Shown here: piece after piece, positions 42,905 to 51,214 of the stretch
How the letters are laid out: every line of letters begins with the position of its first letter
Position numbering within the stretch: position 1 is the first letter of the stretch
NCBI GenBank assembly: GCA_036263655.1
Contig: DATAGP010000051.1
Coordinates: 1 to 64,000 of the forward strand
DNA length: 64,000 bases
From: Schlegelella_A sp036263655
GTDB taxonomy: Bacteria; Pseudomonadota; Gammaproteobacteria; Burkholderiales; Burkholderiaceae_C
Reading direction: 5' to 3'
Program-made: the position numbers and the translations under genes
Notes under the pieces: generated by a model
Databases searched by the model: none
Told to the model about the DNA's origin: nothing
What the model saw: the letters and a program-made list of their open reading frames with translations, nothing else

Positions 42905-44713
42905 TCAGTCGTCCACTTGGAGAATGGCCAGGAAGGCCTCCTGCGGCACCTCGACGGAGCCGATCTGCTTCATTCGCTTTTTGCCGGCCTTCTGTTTTTC
43001 GAGAAGCTTCTTCTTGCGGGTGATGTCGCCGCCGTAGCACTTGGCGATCACGTTCTTGCGCAGCGCCTTGATTGTCTCACGCGCGATGATGTTGGCTCCG
43101 ATCGCCGCCTGCACCGCAACGTCGTACATCTGTCGCGAAATGAGCTCGCGCATCTTGGCGACCACGGCCCGGGAGCGGAACTGGCTCTGGCTTCGGTGGA
43201 CGATGATGGAGAGCGCGTCCACCCGCTCGCCGTTGAGCAGGATGTCGACCTTGACGACGTCGGCCGCGCGGTACTCCTTGAACTCGTAGTCCATCGACGC
43301 ATAGCCGCGCGACACGCTCTTCAGCTTGTCGAAGAAATCCAGAACGATCTCGGCCAGCGGCATGTCGTAGGTCAGCATTACCTGGCGGCCGTGGTAGGCC
43401 ATGTTCTTCTGCTCGCCCCGCTTCAGGTTGGCCAGCGTCATCACCGGTCCGACGTAGTCCTGCGGCATGTACAGGTGGACCGTGACGATCGGCTCCCGGA
43501 TCTCGGCGGTGCGGCCCTGGTCGGGCATCTTGGAGGGGTTCTCGACCCGCAGCAGCTCGCCGTTGTTGAGCTGGACCTCGTAGACGACCGACGGCGCCGT
43601 CGTGATCAGGTCCTGGTCGAACTCCCGCTCCAGCCGCTCCTGGACGATCTCCATGTGCAGGAGCCCGAGGAAGCCGCAGCGGAACCCGAACCCGAGCGCC
43701 TGGCTGACTTCCGGCTCGTATCGCAGCGACGAGTCGTTGAGCTTGAGCTTTTCGAGCGCGTCGCGGAGCTGGTCGTATTCGCTCGCCTCGGTCGGGTACA
43801 GGCCGGCGAAGACCTGCGGCTGGATCTCCTTGAAGCCCGGCAGCGGCTCGGTCGCCACGCCGGCGTTGTTCGGAAGCTTCTTCTCGAGGGTGACGGTGTC
43901 GCCGACCTTCGCTGCCTGCAGCTCCTTGATGCCCGCGATCACGAAGCCGACCTCGCCGGCCGAGAGCCGGTCGCGGGCGACCGAGTTGGGGGTGAAGACG
44001 CCGAGCTGCTCGGCAGCGTAGACCGAGTCGCTCGCCATCAGACGGATCCGCTCGCCCCGGAGCAGCTGGCCGTCGACGACGCGGACCAGCATGACGACGC
44101 CCACGTAGTTGTCAAACCAGGAGTCGATGATCATGGCCCGCAGCGGTCCGTCGGGCCGGCCGCGCGGCGCCGGCATCCGGTGCACGACGGCCTCGAGGAT
44201 GTCGTCGATGCCCTCGCCGGTCTTGGCGCTGCAGGGAATCGCGTGCTCGGCGTCGATGCCGATCACGTCCTCGATCTCGGCGCGGGCCCGGTCGGGATCG
44301 GCCTGGGGCAGATCCATCTTGTTCAGCACCGGGACCACCTCGACGCCGAGGTCGAGCGCGGTGTAGCAGTTCGCCACCGTCTGCGCCTCGACGCCCTGGC
44401 TCGCATCGACGACCAGGAGCGCCCCTTCGCACGCCGACAGCGACCGGCTCACCTCGTACGAGAAGTCGACGTGACCCGGCGTGTCGATCAGGTTCAGCTG
44501 GTAGGTGCGGCCGTCCCGGCCGGTATAGCTGAGCGCCGCCGTCTGTGCCTTGATGGTGATCCCGCGCTCCCGCTCGATGTCCATCGAGTCGAGCACCTGC
44601 GCTTCCATCTCGCGGTCGCTGAGGCCGCCGCAGCGCTGGATCAGGCGATCGGCGAGCGTCGACTTGCCATGGTCGATATGGGCGATGATGGAGAAGTTGC
44701 GGATGTGGTCCAT
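42905..44713 (-). CDS. lepA: Translation elongation factor 4 (LepA)
   Basis: This 602-residue ribosomal GTPase has G1 AHIDHGKSTLADRL, a RGITIKAQ switch region, G3 DTPGHVDF, G4 NKMDLPQAD, EF-G-like domains, and the LepA-specific C-terminal domain with YGGDITRKKKLLEKQKAGKKRMK. It back-translocates or remodels stalled ribosomes. It is the first gene after the 459-bp gap. Confidence 0.97.
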   Translation of the reverse strand: MDHIRNFSIIAHIDHGKSTLADRLIQRCGGLSDREMEAQVLDSMDIERERGITIKAQTAALSYTGRDGRTYQLNLIDTPGHVDFSYEVSRSLSACEGALLVVDASQGVEAQTVANCYTALDLGVEVVPVLNKMDLPQADPDRARAEIEDVIGIDAEHAIPCSAKTGEGIDDILEAVVHRMPAPRGRPDGPLRAMIIDSWFDNYVGVVMLVRVVDGQLLRGERIRLMASDSVYAAEQLGVFTPNSVARDRLSAGEVGFVIAGIKELQAAKVGDTVTLEKKLPNNAGVATEPLPGFKEIQPQVFAGLYPTEASEYDQLRDALEKLKLNDSSLRYEPEVSQALGFGFRCGFLGLLHMEIVQERLEREFDQDLITTAPSVVYEVQLNNGELLRVENPSKMPDQGRTAEIREPIVTVHLYMPQDYVGPVMTLANLKRGEQKNMAYHGRQVMLTYDMPLAEIVLDFFDKLKSVSRGYASMDYEFKEYRAADVVKVDILLNGERVDALSIIVHRSQSQFRSRAVVAKMRELISRQMYDVAVQAAIGANIIARETIKALRKNVIAKCYGGDITRKKKLLEKQKAGKKRMKQIGSVEVPQEAFLAILQVDD

Positions 44714-44851
44714 GCGTTCGCGAGTGAATCCGGGCGAGCTCTCGCGCTCATTCCAGAACGGCGCGGCCGCTTTCTGCAGACGGCGCAGCCGCTTTCAGCG
44801 CAAGCTCGAGTCGCGACGCGATGTAGAGGCACGGAGCGCCGTGCTGAAGCT

Positions 44852-44883
44852 AAAAAAAAGGCACGTCGAATAACTGACGCGCC
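44852..44883 (-). terminator. Intrinsic terminator between mucD and lepA
   Basis: On the minus strand GGCGCGTC (44883-44876), an 8-nt loop AGTTATTC, GACGTGCC (44867-44860), then eight T (44859-44852). The stem has eight pairs, one of them G-U. It ends ~139 bp before the lepA ATG. Confidence 0.75.
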
Positions 44884-44905
44884 TTCCAACAAAACGTATG
44901 GCAAC

Positions 44906-44995
44906 TGCTTGTTGGGATTTCATTGTAGCCAAAAGGACCCTCCCGCAAGCCGCGCCAACGCTTGTTTTCTGCACGTTGCGGCCCGCCAACAAGCA
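44906..44995. repeat. Ten-bp inverted repeat in the mucD-lepA gap
   Basis: TGCTTGTTGG at 44906-44915 and CCAACAAGCA at 44986-44995 are exact reverse complements, separated by 70 bases that contain a further bulged stem. Confidence 0.8.
44922..44927 (-). promoter_or_regulatory. lepA: Candidate -10 element (TACAAT), mucD-lepA gap
   Basis: Minus-strand TTTTGGCTACAAT. TTGCGG lies 15 bp upstream as a weak -35. Transcription from here meets the terminator at 44883-44852 before reaching lepA. Confidence 0.4.
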
Positions 44996-45010
44996 TTCTG
45001 TGCACAGCTT

Positions 45011-45030
45011 GTCCACAAACGCCTGTGGAC
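45011..45030. repeat. Perfect inverted repeat GTCCACA-N6-TGTGGAC
   Basis: Arms 45011-45017 and 45024-45030. The left arm extends to TTGTCCACA, one mismatch from a DnaA box. It may be the distal stem of the structured RNA or a protein site. Confidence 0.55.
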
Positions 45031-45172
45031 TGCCTGGGGGCAATCTTCACGCGTGTTCCGTCAGACGCTGAGGTGCTCCTCTTGGCGCTTCTTTATAGTG
45101 TGTCGAAACACGGCAGGGGCTGAGGCAGCGTTGTTTGCAAGCGCACACGCCCGCAGAAGTCGCTGGTAAACC

Positions 45173-46636
45173 CTAGCGTGGCCGGAGGATCACGAAGGAG
45201 GCTGCCTCGCCCCGGCGCACGAGCAGGGTCACCGGCTTGGTCTTGTCGACCTTGGCCATGACCCCCTCGAACTGCTTGGCTCCCGTGACCTCGACGTTGT
45301 CGACGGTGACGATGACGTCGCCCTCGCGAATCCCCGACCGGGCGGCGATGCCCTCCGCCGTCTCGACACGGACGCCGTTCTTGATCTTCATCTCGCGCTT
45401 CTGCGCATCCGTCAGCTCGGAGACGGCGAGGCCGAAGCTGCCGACCGGTGCCGGCGGCTTGGGCGCCTCGCGCTCCGGCGTGCGCCGCGTCGCCACGCGC
45501 TCGGGTTCCATCTCGGCGACGACGACGCTCAGGTCGCGGTAGCCGCCGCGGCGGTAGACCTGCAGCGTCGCCTTGCTGCCCGGCTTGATGCTGCCGACGA
45601 TGCGCGGCAGCTCGACCGAGGTATCGACGACCCGCCCGTCGACCTTGGCGATGATGTCGCCGGCCTCGACCCCGGCCTTCTCGGCCGGGCCGTTCGCCTC
45701 GACGCTGCGCACCAGCGCACCGGTCGGCTTGCCGAGGCCGATCGATTCGGCAACCTCGCGGGTGACCCGGTCGATGACGACGCCGATGCGGCCGCGGATC
45801 ACCCGGCCGCCCACCCGCAGCTGCTCCGAGACGCGGCTCGCTTCGTCGATCGGGATCGAGAACGAGATGCCCATGTAGCCGCCGGAGCGGCTGTAGATCT
45901 GCGAGTTGATGCCGACGACCTCGCCGCGCATGTTGATCAGGGGGCCGCCCGAGTTGCCGGGATTGATGGCGACGTCGGTCTGGATCAGCGGCAGCAGCTC
46001 GCCGGTGTCGCGCGATTTGGCGCTGACGATGCCGGCCGTCACCGTGCTCTCCAGGCCGAACGGCGACCCGATGGCGATCACCCATTCGCCCACCTTGAGC
46101 TTGGACACGTCGCCGATGCGCACCGTCGGCAGGCCGCTGGCGTCGATCTTGACCAGCGCCACGTCGGAGCGCTTGTCGGCGCCGATCGTCTTGGCCTTGA
46201 ATTCACGCTTGTCGGCCAGGGTGACGATGACCTCGTCCGCACCTTCGATGACGTGCGCGTTGGTCATGACGTAGCCATCCGCGTTGAGGATGAAGCCCGA
46301 GCCGACGCCCCGCGGCTGCGGATCGCCCTCGGGCTGCTGTTGCGGCGTCCGCGGCGCCGGCCGGTTTGGCATCGGCAGGCCGAAGCGGCGGAAGAATTCC
46401 AGCATGTCCTCGTCGACCTCGCCGCCGGGGCTGCCGCGCGCTGCGCGGCCGCGCTCGGTCGTGCGGATGTTGACCACGGCCGGCCCGACCTTCTCGACCA
46501 GGTCGGTGAAGTCGGGCAAGCCCTGCGCTCGCGCCTGGCCGGCGGCCGTCGTGGCCATGAAGCTGAGCGACAGGGCCATCGCCCCATAGCCGAGCCGGCT
46601 CAGGAGCGAACGCAGGAAGAGGAGGGTCGAGGCCAT
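45173..46636 (-). CDS. mucD: DegP/MucD-type periplasmic serine protease
   Basis: A 487-residue HtrA protease with a signal peptide ending near AAGQARAQ. Catalytic triad: His in VMTNAHVIEGADE, Asp in KRSDVALVKID, Ser in INPGNSGGPL. Two PDZ domains follow (GRIGVVIDRV start of the first; the second ends VTLLVRRG). It degrades misfolded periplasmic proteins. It is the last gene of rpoE-rseA-rseB-mucD, the order seen for algU-mucABD in Pseudomonas. Confidence 0.95.
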   Translation of the reverse strand: MASTLLFLRSLLSRLGYGAMALSLSFMATTAAGQARAQGLPDFTDLVEKVGPAVVNIRTTERGRAARGSPGGEVDEDMLEFFRRFGLPMPNRPAPRTPQQQPEGDPQPRGVGSGFILNADGYVMTNAHVIEGADEVIVTLADKREFKAKTIGADKRSDVALVKIDASGLPTVRIGDVSKLKVGEWVIAIGSPFGLESTVTAGIVSAKSRDTGELLPLIQTDVAINPGNSGGPLINMRGEVVGINSQIYSRSGGYMGISFSIPIDEASRVSEQLRVGGRVIRGRIGVVIDRVTREVAESIGLGKPTGALVRSVEANGPAEKAGVEAGDIIAKVDGRVVDTSVELPRIVGSIKPGSKATLQVYRRGGYRDLSVVVAEMEPERVATRRTPEREAPKPPAPVGSFGLAVSELTDAQKREMKIKNGVRVETAEGIAARSGIREGDVIVTVDNVEVTGAKQFEGVMAKVDKTKPVTLLVRRGEAASFVILRPR

Positions 46637-46717
46637 GAAGGATTCCCGGGCAGACGGCGGAAGACGCGGACGAACAGGACGGCAGGTGGAGGCGGCGCTC
46701 AGCTTAGCAAGCCGGCG

Positions 46718-47758
46718 TCACGGCTTCTTGCGCTCGAGGGCGGCGGCAAAAAGCTTCAGCGTAGCAGGCGGCGTGTCGCCCACGATGGTGACCCACCAGT
46801 CGCCGTGCCGTTTCGCCAGCGTCGCGGTGGCGCCCATGGTCGCGAACATCGGCCGCGCGTGCCGGTCGGCCCGGTAGGGCTCGATGAACACCGAGACATA
46901 GGTCAGGCCGTCGGAATAGATCGTCTGGATGACCGGCGGAAGGCTAGGCTCGCTTCCCGACTCCCCCGGCGTGTCGATCTGACGGCTGACGCAGCTCACG
47001 CGCCGGAAGCCCGGGGCCACCTGACGCATCACCCAGCCTTCGGTCTCGAGCTGGGTCGGCGTGAGCACCGGTCGGACCAGCCGGTAGCCGTCGAGCTTGC
47101 GCATCGCACTTAGGACGCTGTCCGGCTGCGGGCGAATGCCGATCGTGACCTCGGAGAACGCCGACGTCTCGAGAACGTTCCCGCTCTCACCGAGCACGTC
47201 GGCGCGCAGAAGCAGTCCGGAGGCTCGGTCGGCCCATAGGCGATAGCCGTAACGAAGGCCGTCGCGCGCCTTGACGGCCAGCACGTTGGCCTCGCGGCCG
47301 GCGACGCGCTCCAGGCCTTCGTCGCGGACCTCGTACCAGTCCGAGATCCCGTCGTCGCCTGCCTGCAGCAGCGCCGGGAAGGAATTGATCTGCCCCCGCT
47401 GCTCGATCATCGCCACCTGGCTGCCGGGCCACAGGGTGTGGACGACGTCGTTGTGGCGGAAGACCTTGCGCTGCCGACCGTCGAGCGACTCGATGCGCTC
47501 GTACTGGTTCGGTCCGTCCCAGAAATGCGCGATGCGGGCGCTGGCCACGCCGCTGCCGCCGCTCACGACGAAGGTGCCCTGGAAGTTGCGGCGGCTCGCC
47601 GCATCGTGGATCCGGAGCAGCCAGGCGCGCATCTCGGCAGGCGTGCCCGCGGCCGTCGCCTGCGCCGGCTGCTGCGACCATGCCGGCGCACCGAAGGCGA
47701 TCGCCATGCAGGCGACGGTCAGCGGCGCAACGGCGCGCAGTCGCATCAGTCCCGGCAT
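46718..47758 (-). CDS. rseB: Sigma-E regulatory protein RseB (MucB)
   Basis: This 346-residue periplasmic protein has a signal peptide (CMAIAFGAPAWSQ) and the lipid-binding LolA-like domain of RseB: AAGTPAEMRAWLLRIHDAA, YQGTFVVSGG-like FQGTFVVSGGSGV, RIESLDGRQRKVFRHND. The C-terminal RseA-binding domain follows. It shields RseA from cleavage until it senses envelope damage. The start is one base after the rseA stop; the ATG five codons later is also possible. Confidence 0.94.
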   Translation of the reverse strand: MPGLMRLRAVAPLTVACMAIAFGAPAWSQQPAQATAAGTPAEMRAWLLRIHDAASRRNFQGTFVVSGGSGVASARIAHFWDGPNQYERIESLDGRQRKVFRHNDVVHTLWPGSQVAMIEQRGQINSFPALLQAGDDGISDWYEVRDEGLERVAGREANVLAVKARDGLRYGYRLWADRASGLLLRADVLGESGNVLETSAFSEVTIGIRPQPDSVLSAMRKLDGYRLVRPVLTPTQLETEGWVMRQVAPGFRRVSCVSRQIDTPGESGSEPSLPPVIQTIYSDGLTYVSVFIEPYRADRHARPMFATMGATATLAKRHGDWWVTIVGDTPPATLKLFAAALERKKP

Positions 47759-47759
47759 C

Positions 47760-48407
47760 TCAGCGTGCCGTCCCTGCCGAATCGACGGTGGCGCTGCGCA
47801 GGAAGGCGGAAGGAACCCCGAGCGCCGAGCTCCCGGCAAACTGCTTGTGCGCGGCGAGATAGCGGTCGAGCCGGGCGTCGCGGATCAGCTTGCCGTCGGC
47901 CACGACGGGGGTCTGCGGCTCGGCGGGCGCCGCTGCCGCCGCCGGCGGCGCAGCAGGCACGGTTGCCGCGGGAACGGCGTCGACGCGAGCAAGCGAGGTG
48001 GGGGCGGTCGCGCTGGGCGCACCTGGCTGGAGCATCGTCACGACGCCGACCACGAGCACGAAGCCTGCCGCGACCGCGCTGGGCAGCATCCATCTCGACG
48101 CGCGAGCGCGCCGGGCGGCGCCTGCGCTCGCAAGCGCCGCGGCGGGCGCGAACACGACCGGCTCGCCGGCCAGTCGGTCACGCACGGCAGCGAGGAAGCG
48201 CGCGTCGTGCCCGGGATCGGAAGCGAGATCGTCCGAACGCAGCACATCGCCGATCAGCTGCCAGTCGTGCCAGTCGCGACGGATGGCATCGCTGCCTCGC
48301 CAGGCAGCACAGAGGGTCGCCGAAGCGGCCGCGTCGAGCTCCCCGTCGACCAGCGCAGACAAGCGTTCCCGGCAGGCCGCTGATTCATCCATCGATCGGT
48401 CAGACAT
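47760..48407 (-). CDS. rseA: Anti-sigma-E factor RseA (MucA)
   Basis: A 215-residue single-span protein. The N-terminal cytoplasmic domain starts with the typical ERLSALVDGELDAA, which binds RpoE. A membrane helix (PSAVAAGFVLVVGVVTML) at about residue 107 follows and a periplasmic Ala/Pro-rich part ends with LDRYLAAHKQFAG, the RseB-binding region. Regulated proteolysis releases RpoE. Downstream of rpoE by 57 bp. Confidence 0.94.
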   Translation of the reverse strand: MSDRSMDESAACRERLSALVDGELDAAASATLCAAWRGSDAIRRDWHDWQLIGDVLRSDDLASDPGHDARFLAAVRDRLAGEPVVFAPAAALASAGAARRARASRWMLPSAVAAGFVLVVGVVTMLQPGAPSATAPTSLARVDAVPAATVPAAPPAAAAAPAEPQTPVVADGKLIRDARLDRYLAAHKQFAGSSALGVPSAFLRSATVDSAGTAR

Positions 48408-48464
48408 CGAAACACTCCTGAAAACGGGCAGGCGCGGCTGCCTTCGGGCCGCTCGCCGCCGAAA

Positions 48465-49073
48465 TTACCACCGGTCGCCCTCGCGGGTGCCGAGCAGCGG
48501 GCGCAACCGTGCAGCAATCGCCTCGCGAGCCCGGAAGATCCGCGAACGCACGGTGCCGATCGGGCAGTTCATCAGCGCCGCGATCTCCTCGTAGCTCAGG
48601 CCTTCGATCTCGCGCAGCGTGATCGCCTGCCGCAATTCTTCCGACAAGGCTTCGACCGCAAAGTTCACCGCCGCCGCGATCTGCTTGCTGGCGAGCAGCG
48701 CATCGGGCGTGCCGCTGTCGCTCGGCTCGCTCTCGGTGCGGCGCGGCTCGTCGTCGTCGTCCTGCGCGACACGGGCCGATTCGGTCACCAAAACGTCCCT
48801 CTTGAGCTCCATCAGCTGCTTTTTGGCAGTATTGACGGCGATACGGTAGAGCCAGGTGTAGAACGCGCTGTCACCGCGGAACTGCGGCAAAGCCCGGTAC
48901 GCGCGAATGAAGGTCTCCTGGGCGATGTCGGGAACGAGATCGACGTCGCGCACCATCCGGCCGACCAGGCGCTCGATGCGACGCTGGTACTTGACCACGA
49001 GCATCTCGAAGGCCTTGATGTCGCCTTGCTTCGCCCGCTCGACCAGGGCGGCGTCGGCGTCGGGGGCGTTCAT
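48465..49073 (-). CDS. rpoE: RNA polymerase sigma-E factor RpoE (AlgU)
   Basis: This 202-residue ECF sigma factor has region 2 (FEMLVVKYQRRIERLVGRMV, then AQETFIRAYRALPQFRGDSAFYTWLYRIAVN with the -10 recognition helix) and region 4 (LREIEGLSYEEIAALMNCPIGTVRSRIFRAREA with the -35 helix). It directs the envelope stress response and is held by RseA. Its ATG overlaps the stop of the upstream two-helix protein gene by 4 bases. Confidence 0.96.
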   Translation of the reverse strand: MNAPDADAALVERAKQGDIKAFEMLVVKYQRRIERLVGRMVRDVDLVPDIAQETFIRAYRALPQFRGDSAFYTWLYRIAVNTAKKQLMELKRDVLVTESARVAQDDDDEPRRTESEPSDSGTPDALLASKQIAAAVNFAVEALSEELRQAITLREIEGLSYEEIAALMNCPIGTVRSRIFRAREAIAARLRPLLGTREGDRW

Positions 49074-49561
49074 TCCGGTGGCGACGGGACGCGGGAGCGG
49101 AATTCGACGTCCGCCGACGACGGCGAGTAGGCCGCACAGCGAAGCGCGTGCCAATCCGCCTCGTGGCCCTGCCTTTGCGCCGGCAGCCACTGGCGTCGCC
49201 CCAGCTCTCCGGATGCGCCGAGCGGACGAAAGCACAGCAGCATGAAGCTGCCCAGGTCGAGGGCGACGTCGATCCGGCCCGGGCGCGGCTCGACGCCGGA
49301 CGGAAGCGTCGGCGCGAAGGTCCACCGACCTTCTTCCAATCGAAGGGTTCCCGACTGGACTCGCGCCAGCGACGCCGCCAGCATCACGGCGACGACTGCG
49401 GCGACGGCCGCACCGGCCATCGCCGCAGCTGTCCACTGCTCGCGACCGCTGACGACCCAGACGCCGAGCGAAGCCAGCGACAAGGCCGCGAGCACGGCGA
49501 CGCCCAGCCGCCACACGCCGAACTGGCGCAGGCTGACGTGGCAGGCAAGGCTGTTGCGCAT
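49070..49561 (-). CDS. Small membrane protein, YgfX/CptA-like in layout
   Basis: This 163-residue protein has two transmembrane helices near the N-terminus (LGVAVLAALSLASLGVWVV and MAGAAVAAVVAVMLAASLA) and a cytoplasmic tail of ~90 residues with SGTLRLEEGRWTF and DLGSFMLLCFRPL. Layout and size resemble YgfX/CptA-type proteins, but identity is not certain. It sits between fabF (20-bp gap) and rpoE (ATGA overlap), so it is made with rpoE. Confidence 0.65.
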   Translation of the reverse strand: MRNSLACHVSLRQFGVWRLGVAVLAALSLASLGVWVVSGREQWTAAAMAGAAVAAVVAVMLAASLARVQSGTLRLEEGRWTFAPTLPSGVEPRPGRIDVALDLGSFMLLCFRPLGASGELGRRQWLPAQRQGHEADWHALRCAAYSPSSADVEFRSRVPSPPE

Positions 49562-49581
49562 GGCGGGGCGCCGGCGCCGGC

Positions 49582-50826
49582 TCAGACGCGCTTGAAGACG
49601 AGCGTGCCGTTCGTGCCGCCGAAGCCGAAGTTGTTCTTCACCGCATGCTCGATCGTCATCTCCCGCGCCGTGTTGGCGCAGTAGTCGAGATCGCACTCCG
49701 GATCCTGATTGAAGATGTTGATCGTCGGCGGCGAGACCTGGTCGCGGAGGGCCAGCACGGTGAACACCGATTCGATGCCGCCGGCGCCGCCGAGCAGGTG
49801 ACCGGTCATGGACTTCGTGGAGTTGACGACCAGCTTGCGCGCGTGGTCGCCGAACGCGAGCTTGATCGCGTTGGTCTCGTTGACGTCGCCGAGCGGCGTC
49901 GAGGTGCCGTGCGCGTTCAGGTATTGGACTTCGTCGCCGTTGACTCCGGCGGAGCGCAGCGCAGCCAGCATCGATCGCTTCGGGCCCTCGACGTTGGGGG
50001 CCGTCATGTGGAAGGCATCGGCCCCCATGCCGAAGCCGACGAGCTCGGCGTAGATCTTGGCGCCGCGCCGACGCGCATGCTCGTACTCCTCGAGGACCAG
50101 GACGCCGGCGCCTTCGCCGAGGACGAAGCCGTCGCGGTCCTTGTCCCACGGCCGCGAAGCCGTGGCGGGGTCGTCGTTGCGCGTCGACAGGGCGCGCGCC
50201 GCGGCGAAGCCGCCGACGCCGAGCGGCGACACCGTCGCCTCGGCGCCGCCGGCGATCATCACCTCGGCATCGCCCTGCTCGATCATGCGTCCGGCCATGC
50301 CGATCGAGTGCAAGCCCGTGGTGCAGGCGGTCACGACGGCCAGGTTCGGCCCCTGGAAGCCGAACATGATGGAGACGTGACCGGAGATCATGTTGATGAT
50401 CGACGCGGGCACGAAGAACGGCGTGATCCTGCGCGGGCCGCGACTGGTCAGTTCGGCGTGGGTGGACTCGATCAGCGGCAGGCCGCCGATCCCGGAGCTC
50501 ACCAGGCAGCCGATGCGCGTCGCTTCTTCCTCGTCGAGCGCGTCGTTGGTTTGCAGGCCGGCATCGCGGATCGCCTGGATCGAGGCGGCGAGGCCGTAGT
50601 GGATGAACGCGTCCATGTGGCGCGCTTCCTTGGCCGGGAAGTAGTCGTCGACCTTGAAGTCCTTGACCTCGCCGGCGAAGCGGCAGGAGAAGCCGGAAGC
50701 ATCGAAGCGGGTGATGTCGGCGATGCCGGACCGACCGGCGAGCAGGTTCTGCCAGCCTTCGGCGACGCTGTTGCCGACCGGGCTGATCAGGCCGAGCCCG
50801 GTGACGACGACGCGTCGGGATCTCAT
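49582..50826 (-). CDS. fabF: 3-oxoacyl-[ACP] synthase II FabF
   Basis: A 414-residue elongation condensing enzyme. It starts RRVVVTGLGLISPVG; the catalytic Cys is in TACTTGLHSIGMA and the two His are in NAHGTSTPLGD and SMTGHLLGGAGG. It extends acyl-ACP in fatty-acid synthesis. acpP lies 31 bp upstream, the normal acpP-fabF order. Confidence 0.97.
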   Translation of the reverse strand: MRSRRVVVTGLGLISPVGNSVAEGWQNLLAGRSGIADITRFDASGFSCRFAGEVKDFKVDDYFPAKEARHMDAFIHYGLAASIQAIRDAGLQTNDALDEEEATRIGCLVSSGIGGLPLIESTHAELTSRGPRRITPFFVPASIINMISGHVSIMFGFQGPNLAVVTACTTGLHSIGMAGRMIEQGDAEVMIAGGAEATVSPLGVGGFAAARALSTRNDDPATASRPWDKDRDGFVLGEGAGVLVLEEYEHARRRGAKIYAELVGFGMGADAFHMTAPNVEGPKRSMLAALRSAGVNGDEVQYLNAHGTSTPLGDVNETNAIKLAFGDHARKLVVNSTKSMTGHLLGGAGGIESVFTVLALRDQVSPPTINIFNQDPECDLDYCANTAREMTIEHAVKNNFGFGGTNGTLVFKRV

Positions 50827-50857
50827 CGAGCGCGAAGCATGAGCGACGGCAGCCTGC

Positions 50858-51100
50858 TCAAGCGGCTTTCTGGTTCTTCTGGGCGTAGTCGATCGCGAGC
50901 TGGACCGTCGTGATCTTCTCCGCCTCTTCGTCCGGAATCTCGATCCCGAACTCGTCCTCGAGCGCCATCACGAGTTCGACCGTGTCGAGCGAGTCGGCGC
51001 CCAGGTCGGCAACGAACGCCTTCTCGTTCGTCACATCGGCCTCGGGAACACCGAGCTGCTCGGCAATGATCTTCTTGACTCGTGCTTCTATGTCGCTCAT
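50858..51100 (-). CDS. acpP: Acyl carrier protein
   Basis: An 80-residue acidic four-helix protein with the phosphopantetheine Ser in GADSLDTVELVMALE. A strong GGAGGAG ribosome site precedes the ATG. It carries the growing acyl chain for FabD, FabG, FabH and FabF, all adjacent. Confidence 0.98.
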   Translation of the reverse strand: MSDIEARVKKIIAEQLGVPEADVTNEKAFVADLGADSLDTVELVMALEDEFGIEIPDEEAEKITTVQLAIDYAQKNQKAA

Positions 51101-51135
51101 GACTCCTCCAGGAGTGTGTGAAAAAGTAGACAGTT

Positions 51136-51141
51136 ATTCTA
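51136..51141 (-). promoter_or_regulatory. acpP: Candidate -10 element (TAGAAT) for acpP
   Basis: TAGAAT on the minus strand ~35 bp before the acpP ATG, in an AT-richer patch of the 114-bp fabG-acpP gap. The -35 is poor. It would let acpP be made at higher level than fabG. Confidence 0.45.
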
Positions 51142-51214
51142 AGGTGCGGCGTCTGCGCGGCCGCCTTCCCGCGCGGCCGACGCTCCCAGCAAGAACCGCG
51201 CCGATGCCGGCCCT

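Larger units (their letters stand above)
44852..45085 (-). ncRNA. Candidate small RNA or lepA leader RNA
   Basis: In the 459-bp mucD-lepA gap (44714-45172) no convincing protein gene exists. On the minus strand a TATAAA box (45097-45092) is followed by nested inverted repeats and the terminator at 44883-44852, so a transcript of ~234 nt is possible. Repeats: GTCCACA-N6-TGTGGAC at 45030-45011; ten perfect pairs between 44995-44986 and 44915-44906; inside these a nine-pair bulged stem, 44982-44974 with 44960-44949. It matches none of 6S, tmRNA, RNase P RNA or 4.5S as I know them. An attenuated lepA leader from a second promoter at 44927-44922 is an alternative. Confidence 0.42.

Noticed and set aside
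45009..45030. Pair of DnaA boxes or a replication origin
   Set aside because: One arm is 8 of 9 to the DnaA box but the other is about 6 of 9. There is no dnaA, dnaN or AT-rich unwinding region nearby.
44850..45050. 66-codon minus-strand frame in the mucD-lepA gap
   Set aside because: No ribosome site, no recognisable protein features, and its stop lies in the terminator T-run. The nucleic-acid structure explains the region better.
44852..45085. 6S RNA, tmRNA, RNase P RNA or signal-recognition RNA
   Set aside because: None of the hallmark sequences of those RNAs is present and the overall fold differs.
49562..49600. Sigma-E promoter for the rpoE operon at the fabF stop
   Set aside because: A TCTGA is present but no GAACTT lies at the needed 15-17 bp spacing.
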